Source: Nitrospirota bacterium
GTDB taxonomy: Bacteria > Nitrospirota > JACRHJ01
Direction: 5' to 3'
Length of the DNA: 6,792 nucleotides
NCBI GenBank assembly: GCA_021785055.1
Contig: JAJYGS010000007.1
Coordinates: 752 to 7,543, forward strand
A model generated the notes under the pieces. That model saw only the letters and a program-made list of their open reading frames with translations. It made no database searches and had not been told where the DNA came from. Position 1 is the stretch's first letter. The number at the start of each line of letters is the position of its first letter. The translations under genes were made by a program, and so were the position numbers. Shown here in pieces: positions 1 through 5,558 of this stretch.

Positions 1-354
1 GAGTCGTCCATCTTCTCGGAAGTCATTCGCGACAAGCGGACGAAGACAGGCTGCTTCACGGACAGCGCCTGGGATATGTATCTTATGAAAGAGCTGGGCG
101 GGGAACCGAAAGGGTATTTCCTGGTGCCGATGATAAGCAACGGGAGGGTCGCGGCAATCCTCTACGGCGACAACCTCCCGGACGACAGGCCTATCCCCGG
201 CATCTCCGGCCTGGAAATATTCGTGCATCAGGCGGGGCTTGCCATGGAAAAGGCGCTTCTTGAGCGTAAGATTTCGGAACTCGAAAAACAGCTGTCGGCA
301 GGCCGCGCTTATCCCGGAACAAAACAGGCGGAGAGCGGGAGGAAGCAGCCGTAA
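1..354 (+). CDS. C-terminal end of a GAF-like signalling protein (5' truncated by the window)
   Basis: The reading frame is open from base 1 to the TAA at 352-354, giving 117 codons of a protein that starts upstream. Visible residues include a strand-like stretch (YFLVPMISNGRVAAILYGDN), then GLEIFVHQAGLAMEKALLE and a charged helix that probably forms a short coiled coil, then a polar tail. The pattern 'hydrophobic strand, small-molecule-pocket strand ending in YGDN, helix ending in AMEKALLER' is what I associate with the C-terminal GAF-like half of DUF4388 (PATAN) proteins common in deltaproteobacteria and relatives; that family name is from memory. Such proteins are thought to be cytoplasmic signalling proteins, often found near receiver domains. 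Its stop codon overlaps the start of the CheY-like gene by one base (TAATG), so the two are probably translationally coupled. The ligand and the N-terminal domain cannot be seen. An ATG at 76 is in frame but internal to the fold, so it is not a credible start. Confidence 0.7.
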   Translation, partial: ESSIFSEVIRDKRTKTGCFTDSAWDMYLMKELGGEPKGYFLVPMISNGRVAAILYGDNLPDDRPIPGISGLEIFVHQAGLAMEKALLERKISELEKQLSAGRAYPGTKQAESGRKQP

Positions 355-722
355 TGCCGTATTCCGTCCTGATAGTGGAGGATTCCAGGGCCATGAGGGG
401 GCTTATCCGGGCAACCGTCGAGCAGATGCCCGGGTTTGCGACGTTCGAGGCCGCGAACGGCTTCGATGCCCTGAAGAACCTTCCTGCGCGAAAGTACGAC
501 CTTATCATTACGGACATAAACATGCCCGATATTAACGGACTCGAACTGATAAGCTTCGTGAAGGGGCATCCGGACTACAAGGACATTCCGCTTATTATCG
601 TCAGCACGGAGCGGAGCGACGAGGACATGGAGCGCGGCCTGAAGCTTGGCGCGTCCGGTTATATCATAAAGCCGTTCAAGGGGAACGAGCTTCAGGAACT
701 TGTAAGGAAGGTGCTTAAGTAG
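354..722 (+). CDS. Single-domain CheY-like response regulator
   Basis: This 122-residue protein is a stand-alone receiver domain of normal CheY length with no output domain. The acidic pair is E9/D10, the phospho-accepting aspartate is D54 in the run TDINMPDING, the conserved hydroxyl residue is S84 (followed by T85), and the conserved lysine is K106 in KPF; Y103 sits at the switch-tyrosine position. All residues needed for phosphotransfer and Mg2+ binding are present, so it should accept phosphate from a CheA-type kinase, most simply the one encoded next. The ATG overlaps the upstream stop by one base, and a GGGAGG ribosome binding site lies at 337-342. Its own stop is embedded in the AGGAGG of the kinase gene, which suggests coupled expression. 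Its target (flagellar motor, pilus machinery or another protein) cannot be read from the sequence, so I do not assign it as the motor-binding CheY. Confidence 0.93.
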   Translation: MPYSVLIVEDSRAMRGLIRATVEQMPGFATFEAANGFDALKNLPARKYDLIITDINMPDINGLELISFVKGHPDYKDIPLIIVSTERSDEDMERGLKLGASGYIIKPFKGNELQELVRKVLK

Positions 723-726
723 GAGG
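721..726 (+). promoter_or_regulatory. Ribosome binding site of cheA overlapping the upstream stop codon
   Basis: AGGAGG lies 8 bases before the ATG at 735 and shares two bases with the TAG stop (720-722) of the receiver gene. It fixes the cheA start and suggests that ribosomes ending the receiver gene can reload on cheA. Confidence 0.75.
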
Positions 727-734
727 ATTTCCGG

Positions 735-2717
735 ATGGCAGGAAAGGACGACAAATCCAGGGGCGAGTTCCTGGCCGAGAGTGAGGACATCCTCGAAGAC
801 CTTGGCCAGCACCTTACGCGCATGGACGAAATGACCGAGTCCGGCGAGGTTGACCCGGATGTCGTCAACGCCATATTCCGCGGAGTCCATTCCTTAAAAG
901 GCCTCTCCGGCATGTTCGGTTTCGAGGGCATCTCGCAGCTCTCCCACCAGCTCGAATCACTCCTCGACGCCCTACGCCTGGGCAAGCTGCCCATATCCCA
1001 TGAAATGACCTCTGTAATATTTGCCGCGCTGGACAGGCTTAAAACACTCTCCGAGGATATAAGCCGTGGCGGGAAGGAGCGTTCCGACTACGCCGACGTA
1101 TCCTCCATGATAGAGGACGCGCTCTCCAAGGGGCATGGCCGGGATTCAAAGGACTTAACGGACGAGATAGAGATAGACCCCCAGATACTGAAGGTCCTGA
1201 CCGAGTACGAAGAGCATCGCCTCCGGGAAAACATCAAGGCCAAGAATTCCATACTCCTTGTAAAGGCCCGGTTCGACCTTGCGAGCTTCGACAAGGACCT
1301 GACGTCGCTGAACGACCGGCTGAAGGTGATGGGCGAGATAATCAGCACGCTGCCCACCACGGGCACAGGCCCGGAGGCGGGCATAGAGTTCAATATACTC
1401 GTGGGGACCAGGGAGCCGGTCGAGAAATTCGTCTCGGAGCTGTCCGGGCCGGACGTCGCAGTCTCGGTAATCAAGTACAAGGCGGTACAGAAGAAGGCGG
1501 AGCCGGAAACGAAGACGGTGCGGAGCCTCTCCAGGACTATCCGGGTGGACATCTCCCGCCTCGACAGGATAATGAACATAGTCGGAGAGCTCGTGCTCTC
1601 CAAGAACGTCATCGCCCGGCTCTCGAAGGATCTTCGGGCCGTGCAGGGGTTCCAGGGCCTGGCGATAGACCTCTACAAGGCCTCGCGCGGGTTTGAGAGG
1701 AAGCTTTCCGAGCTTCAGGAGGGGGTCATCGAAGCCCGCATGGTCCCCATCGGCCAGATATTCACCAGGCTCTCGCAGGCGGTAAGGAAATACTCTTCGG
1801 AGGTGGGCAAGGATATACGCATGGAGATGTTCGGCGAGGACACGGAGCTCGACAAGCTCGTAATAGAGGAAATCTCCGACCCGCTTATGCACCTGATAAG
1901 AAACGCCATAGACCACGGCATAGAGTCTCCGCAGGAAAGGGCCAGACGCGGGAAACCGCCGCGCGGTAAGATACGCCTGGACGCATACCCGAAGGGGAAC
2001 AGGGTAGCCATATCCGTCGAGGACGACGGCGGCGGCATAGACCCGGAAAGGGTCTGGCGGAAGGCCGTCGAGAAGGGGCTTGCCGAGCCTTCCGAGACGC
2101 TCACCAGGCGCGAGATGCTGGAGCTTATATTCCTGCCGGGTTTCTCTACTAAAGAGGAGGTGAGCGAGGTTTCCGGGCGCGGCGTAGGCATGGACGTAGT
2201 CAAGCGGAACGTCGCAAAGCTCTCCGGCATCATAGACATCGACACAGAAATCGGCAGGGGCACCAATATCACAATAACCCTGCCCATCACCCTCGCGATA
2301 ATAAAGGGGCTGATGGTGGAGTCCGGCGGGGAGAAATTCGCAATGCCGCTTTCGGCTGTGTCCGAGACGCTTATGCTCGAACCGGAAAAGGTGAACTCGG
2401 TCGAGCGGCGCGAGGTGATAACGCTCAGGGGCGAGACCTTGCCGCTTCTAAGACTCGACGAGGTATTCCGGTTTCCGAAGAAAGAAGACCAGGAGTTTAT
2501 TTATGTCGTCGTGGCGGGCCTTGCGGAACGCAGGATAGGTTTTGTGGTGGACAGGCTACTTGGTCAGCAGGAGGTGGTAATAAAGAGCCTGGGTGAGAAG
2601 CTGAAGGACCTGCCCGGCATTGCCGGGGCGACCGAGCTTGGCGACAACGAGGTCGTGCTCGTTTTGGACCTCGAATCCCTGATAAACGAATCTACCAAGA
2701 AAAGGCAGGCGCGCTGA
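735..2717 (+). CDS. cheA: CheA-type chemosensory histidine kinase
   Basis: This 660-residue cytoplasmic hybrid-free kinase has the CheA order of domains. An N-terminal HPt (P1) domain spans about 5-110, with phospho-accepting H52 in VHSLKG. A linker follows, then an unusual central domain at about 147-252. The dimerisation helices (P3) begin at about 266 (SRLDRIMNIVGELVLSKN), and the ATPase domain (P4) spans about 325-518. P4 carries the N box around N390 (LIRNAIDHG), a G1 box at 428-436 (VEDDGGGID), an F box at 466-472 (FLPGFST) and a G2 box at 480-489 (SGRGVGMDVV). The CheW-like regulatory domain (P5) runs from about 522 to 650. All catalytic motifs look intact. In known systems CheA phosphorylates itself on the HPt histidine under receptor control and passes phosphate to CheY/CheB. 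The start is set by AGGAGG at 721-726. The gene sits 12 bases after the receiver gene and 5 bases before the ATPase gene. No C-terminal receiver is fused, which separates it from FrzE-like hybrids. Confidence 0.96.
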   Translation: MAGKDDKSRGEFLAESEDILEDLGQHLTRMDEMTESGEVDPDVVNAIFRGVHSLKGLSGMFGFEGISQLSHQLESLLDALRLGKLPISHEMTSVIFAALDRLKTLSEDISRGGKERSDYADVSSMIEDALSKGHGRDSKDLTDEIEIDPQILKVLTEYEEHRLRENIKAKNSILLVKARFDLASFDKDLTSLNDRLKVMGEIISTLPTTGTGPEAGIEFNILVGTREPVEKFVSELSGPDVAVSVIKYKAVQKKAEPETKTVRSLSRTIRVDISRLDRIMNIVGELVLSKNVIARLSKDLRAVQGFQGLAIDLYKASRGFERKLSELQEGVIEARMVPIGQIFTRLSQAVRKYSSEVGKDIRMEMFGEDTELDKLVIEEISDPLMHLIRNAIDHGIESPQERARRGKPPRGKIRLDAYPKGNRVAISVEDDGGGIDPERVWRKAVEKGLAEPSETLTRREMLELIFLPGFSTKEEVSEVSGRGVGMDVVKRNVAKLSGIIDIDTEIGRGTNITITLPITLAIIKGLMVESGGEKFAMPLSAVSETLMLEPEKVNSVERREVITLRGETLPLLRLDEVFRFPKKEDQEFIYVVVAGLAERRIGFVVDRLLGQQEVVIKSLGEKLKDLPGIAGATELGDNEVVLVLDLESLINESTKKRQAR

Positions 2718-2722
2718 AGATT

Positions 2723-3529
2723 ATGTACGAAGAGTTCTACGGACTGAAAACGAGATGCTTTTCCAAGACGCCCGACCCGGCTTTTCTTTACATGAGCCGC
2801 GCTCACGCCGAGGCGCTGGCGAGGCTTCAGTACGCCGTGGAGGAGCGGGAGGTAGCGCTCCTCACAGGCGAGGTCGGCTCCGGGAAGACTACTCTTACCC
2901 GCGCCCTGATAGACTCTCTGGACAGCTCTTTCAAGCCCGTGCTCATTACGAACCCGCGGCTCTCGCCGGCCCAGTTCCTCCGGGCGCTGGCCAAGAAACT
3001 CGGCGCCGAGAAGCCGATGCACTACAAGGCCGATCTCGTGGAGCAGATAAATACCTTTTTATACCAGTTTCACGAGAGAGGGCAGTGCCCGGTAATTATC
3101 ATAGACGAGGCGCAGTTGATACCGGGGAAGGACACGTTCGAGGAGATAAGGCTCCTCACCAACTACCAGCTCGACGACACGAACCTGCTCTCGCTTGTGC
3201 TTGTCGGCCAGACGGAGATCAAGGACAGGCTCAGGCGCCCGGCATACAGGGCGCTTATGCAGAGGATAGGCATAGCGTACCACCTCCCGCCGCTTACGCC
3301 CTCGGAGACGGCGCTTTACCTGACGCATCGCCTGAAGGTGGCCGGCGGGGGCGAAAAGATTTTTGACGAGAAGGCGGTCGAGCTTATTCATGCCCGCTCC
3401 GGCGGTGTGCCGAGGCTCATAAATACCATAGCCACGGGCGCGCTTCTTGCCGGTTTCGGCGCAGGAGAGAGACTGGTCGGCGCGGGGCTTGTCGAGGACG
3501 CCGTCAGGGAACTGGGGTTTCTCGAATAA
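2723..3529 (+). CDS. ExeA/GspA/MshM-type AAA+ ATPase
   Basis: This 268-residue protein starts with MYEEFYGLKTRCFSKTPDP, the typical opening of the ExeA/MshM ATPase group ('YxxFYGLxxxPFxxTPDPxFLY'). The Walker A motif is GEVGSGKTT at 49-57 and the Walker B motif is VIIIDEAQ at 124-131. A sensor-1-like strand is LVLVGQTE at 158-165, an arginine-finger candidate is R181 (ALMQRI), and the sensor-2 region is GGVPRLIN at 227-234. Both ATPase motifs are intact. Relatives act in ATP-dependent assembly of envelope machines (ExeA in type II secretion with a peptidoglycan-binding domain, MshM in MSHA pili) or as transposition-type ATPases (TniB-like). Here there is no peptidoglycan-binding domain and no transmembrane segment after the ATPase core, so the protein is short and soluble. 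The ribosome binding site is weak (GAAGA at 2716-2720, next to the cheA stop), so translation probably depends on coupling. Its substrate is unknown; a partner encoded outside the window is likely. Confidence 0.85.
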   Translation: MYEEFYGLKTRCFSKTPDPAFLYMSRAHAEALARLQYAVEEREVALLTGEVGSGKTTLTRALIDSLDSSFKPVLITNPRLSPAQFLRALAKKLGAEKPMHYKADLVEQINTFLYQFHERGQCPVIIIDEAQLIPGKDTFEEIRLLTNYQLDDTNLLSLVLVGQTEIKDRLRRPAYRALMQRIGIAYHLPPLTPSETALYLTHRLKVAGGGEKIFDEKAVELIHARSGGVPRLINTIATGALLAGFGAGERLVGAGLVEDAVRELGFLE

Positions 3530-3540
3530 GGGCTTAATAT

Positions 3541-4488
3541 ATGGACTTGCTGGAGATAAGAAAAAAAGCCAGGGAGGCGAAAGAGGCCAGGGCGGCGGAG
3601 GCCGGTCGCCCGGCGGAGGCGGACAGCCCCCGCACGCCGGCAGGAGAGATTTCAGCCGATGCGCCTGTCCCGGAGCCGGTGGAGCAGCCCGCGAAGAAGC
3701 TTAAAAGGCGGGCCGGAATCCCCCGGAAAAATAAGGCGTCGGCGAAAACGGCGGCTGGCGCCGTGCCTCATGCGGAGGATATAAAAGATTCGGCAGCCAT
3801 TCCCGCGCGGGCGGAAGAAGCCTCCGCCCGGCCTGAAGTTTCCCCGGGCGGGGAGGGTTATAACGAAAAGGAAATTCCAGGCTCCGCATCCGTTCAGGGG
3901 CCGGTCGAAAAGCCGGGCGATGCGTCCGTTCAAGAGTCGGCAGGTCTGCCGGGAACCGCATCCGCGGCGGACATTAAAACGCTCGCGGGAGATTCGCCAG
4001 GGGCAGAAAAGGCCGTTTCTACGCCCACGGCGGATACCTCGTCGCCCGCGCTTCCGGACAGGCTTGAGCTTCTGTCGTTCATGCTCGCGGGCGAGGAGTA
4101 CGCGCTTAAGATGGAGGATGCAAGGGAGATAATCAGGTGGAGAAAGCCCACAAAAGTCCCGCGCGCGCCGGAGCATATAATCGGCATAATCTCTCTTCGG
4201 GGCGTAATACTGCCTGTTTTCGACATAAAAAAACGCATTGGTCTTGGCGAGTTCAAGCCGTCCCGCCAGACGAGGATTGTAGTCGTCTCGGACGGCAGAT
4301 CCGCTTTGAGCGGGATGGTGGTTGACAGTATAACGGGCGTCAGTTCCATGTCAAGAGGAGGCATAGAGCCGCCTCCGTCGGTGATAAGCGGGAGCGAGGC
4401 GGAGTTTATCGAAGGCGTCGGAAGGTCCGGAGACGGAGGGAACAGGCTGCTTATATTAATAAAGACGTCCAGGGTGCTGGCGGCTTAA
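3541..4488 (+). CDS. CheW-domain coupling protein with a long disordered N-terminal extension
   Basis: The 315-residue product has two parts. Residues 1-28 form a charged helix (MDLLEIRKKAREAKEARAAE) of the kind seen at the start of some CheW-like proteins, and residues about 29-172 are rich in Ala, Pro, Glu, Gly and Ser with no hydrophobic core, so probably disordered. Residues about 174-313 are a CheW domain: LELLSFMLAGEEYALKMEDAREI opens the first barrel, GIISLRGVILPVFDIKKRIGL (215-235) is the hallmark CheW segment, and RIVVVSDG through VDSITGV continues the second barrel. CheW links receptors to CheA, so this is probably the adaptor for the kinase encoded upstream. The start at 3541 has only a modest AAGGG (3528-3532) 8 bases upstream, next to the ATPase gene's stop, which again suggests coupled translation. 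Ordinary CheW proteins are about 150-180 residues, so the tail doubles the size. I give no gene symbol because a second, canonical cheW may exist elsewhere. Confidence 0.9.
   Translation: MDLLEIRKKAREAKEARAAEAGRPAEADSPRTPAGEISADAPVPEPVEQPAKKLKRRAGIPRKNKASAKTAAGAVPHAEDIKDSAAIPARAEEASARPEVSPGGEGYNEKEIPGSASVQGPVEKPGDASVQESAGLPGTASAADIKTLAGDSPGAEKAVSTPTADTSSPALPDRLELLSFMLAGEEYALKMEDAREIIRWRKPTKVPRAPEHIIGIISLRGVILPVFDIKKRIGLGEFKPSRQTRIVVVSDGRSALSGMVVDSITGVSSMSRGGIEPPPSVISGSEAEFIEGVGRSGDGGNRLLILIKTSRVLAA
3886..3957 (+). repeat. Two degenerate 36-base tandem repeats inside the CheW tail
   Basis: Two 36-base units (3886-3921 and 3922-3957) encode ASVQGPVEKPGD and ASVQESAGLPGT, residues 116-127 and 128-139. 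A third partial unit begins ASAAD. Both share the start GC[A/G]TCCGTTCA. This looks like a decayed in-frame duplication that lengthened the disordered linker. Confidence 0.55.
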
Positions 4489-4560
4489 GATAGGCTTTAC
4501 GGGCAGGCAAGAGTTTTTCAGCTTTTAACGAGCTCTAAGGACAAAAAGGAGGCTGCAAAG
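4489..4560 (+). promoter_or_regulatory. 72-base gap between the signalling block and the cytochrome gene
   Basis: This is the largest gap in the window and the only one big enough for a separate promoter. It ends with a strong AAGGAGG ribosome binding site at 4546-4552, 8 bases before the ATG at 4561. I see no convincing -35/-10 pair, no sigma-54 site and no hairpin followed by a T run. Read-through from the Che block is therefore possible, and an independent promoter cannot be excluded. Confidence 0.4.
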
Positions 4561-5535
4561 ATGTTCCGAGGAGGGGGAAGGGCCGCATTGCTGGCCGTAT
4601 TCCTGGCGGCGGTTGCCGCCGTTACGGGATGCGCCGGTATGCAGGAAAGCGAGCCGATAATACCGGTGAGCGAGTACGAGAAGCTGATTGTCGGAAGACT
4701 GGACGCAAATTACGTGGGCGACCAGGCATGTCTTGCAAAGTGCCATGCGCACGACCAGTTCAAGAAGTGGTTCGACGCCTCGACGATGGGGTCGCAGCTA
4801 AGCGCCGATTCCGGCCTGCCGCTTGTTAACTGCGAGTCCTGCCACGGCCCGGGGAGTCTTGCAATTGCAAATATCAAGGTCGTAAACGGAAGACGCACCT
4901 GCGACTACTCCACACTCATCGACTTAAAACACCTCCCGAAGCAGGCGCAGTCCCTCATCTGTCTTAAATGCCATACCGCGAACGCCACCTTCGGCCTGCA
5001 TTACTGGAACACGAGCGTACACAACCTCTCCGGCGTCTCTTGCTTCGACTGCCACGAGGTGCATCAGGGCGTGGATTTGAAGGTGCGACGGAAGGACGTG
5101 GCGGCGCTGTGCTACAAATGCCACACGGAGATAAAGGCTCAGTTCTCTCTTCCGAACCATCACCCCGTCAACGAAGGGCGCGTCACATGCCTTGACTGCC
5201 ACGACCCGATGGGCTCGCCCAATAGGTACATGCTGAAAGACGGGAGCATGAAGGAGCTTTGCGGCAACTGCCACGCCGAGAAGGCCGGGCCGTTCGCATT
5301 CGAGCACGGCGACGTTACGGAGAGATGCATAAACTGCCATCGCCCGCACGGCTCCGTGAACCAGCACCTGCTTAAAGTGCGCCTGCCGTATCTCTGCTAC
5401 CAGTGCCACGAGGCCCAGCACGAGGTGACTGACCAGATTAACCAGCAGCAGCGCACGATATGCACGGACTGCCATACCGAGATACACGGTTCCGATACCC
5501 CCGATCTGGGTAACGGCGGCGCATTCACACGTTAA
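4561..5535 (+). CDS. Decahaem c-type cytochrome lipoprotein, MtrA/DmsE/PioA-like
   Basis: The 324-residue product has a lipoprotein signal peptide with lipobox VTGC, predicting lipidation at C24. Nine canonical CXXCH motifs begin at C91, C134, C161, C184, C210, C234, C256, C279 and C301. A tenth site at 57-62 is CLAKCH, a CX3CH form. Ten sites in about 300 mature residues, at a regular 22-27 residue spacing from the fourth site on, match the length and haem density of MtrA/DmsE/PioA decahaem cytochromes. At least 12 other histidines (for example H154, H201, H249, H263, H287, H309) could serve as distal ligands. In known systems this protein sits in the periplasm, inserts into a barrel porin and carries electrons across the outer membrane. 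The barrel gene lies 23 bases downstream. Unlike MtrA it carries a lipobox, as Geobacter Oma-type partners do. Electron direction (metal reduction or oxidation of an external donor) cannot be decided here. An octahaem Oma-type identity is less likely given ten sites. Confidence 0.9.
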   Translation: MFRGGGRAALLAVFLAAVAAVTGCAGMQESEPIIPVSEYEKLIVGRLDANYVGDQACLAKCHAHDQFKKWFDASTMGSQLSADSGLPLVNCESCHGPGSLAIANIKVVNGRRTCDYSTLIDLKHLPKQAQSLICLKCHTANATFGLHYWNTSVHNLSGVSCFDCHEVHQGVDLKVRRKDVAALCYKCHTEIKAQFSLPNHHPVNEGRVTCLDCHDPMGSPNRYMLKDGSMKELCGNCHAEKAGPFAFEHGDVTERCINCHRPHGSVNQHLLKVRLPYLCYQCHEAQHEVTDQINQQQRTICTDCHTEIHGSDTPDLGNGGAFTR

Positions 5536-5543
5536 GGGACCAA

Positions 5544-5550
5544 AAGGAGG
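5544..5550 (+). promoter_or_regulatory. Strong ribosome binding site of the barrel gene
   Basis: AAGGAGG lies 8 bases before the ATG at 5559-5561 and fixes this start, which is directly followed by a good signal peptide. It resembles the site of the cytochrome gene and is much stronger than those of the ATPase and CheW-domain genes, in line with higher expression of the two conduit proteins. Confidence 0.7.
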
Positions 5551-5558
5551 GATTTTAT

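Noticed and set aside
1155..1916. Long open frame of 253 codons on the minus strand inside cheA
   Set aside because: It lies wholly within a well-supported kinase gene, has no recognisable motif or ribosome binding site I can support, and is the kind of antisense frame expected from GC-rich codon use.
2755..3366. Open frame of 203 codons on the + strand, shifted relative to the AAA+ ATPase
   Set aside because: Its product is Arg/Gly/Ala-rich and low in hydrophobic order, and it fully overlaps an ATPase gene whose Walker motifs are intact in the other frame.
4486..4528. Possible -10-like elements (TAAGAT at 4486-4491, TTTTAA at 4523-4528) before the cytochrome gene
   Set aside because: Neither has a fitting -35 element at 16-18 bases upstream, so I do not claim a promoter.
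4505..4540. Possible terminator between the CheW-domain gene and the cytochrome gene (T-rich run near 4514-4526, GAGCTC palindrome near 4530)
   Set aside because: There is no stable GC-rich stem placed directly before the T run, and the palindrome follows the T runs instead of preceding them.
4924..5487. Minus-strand frame of 187 codons opposite the cytochrome
   Set aside because: It is a shadow of the cytochrome gene: its Val/Ala/Arg-rich product comes from reading Cys-His codons backwards, and the + strand frame has ten haem sites.
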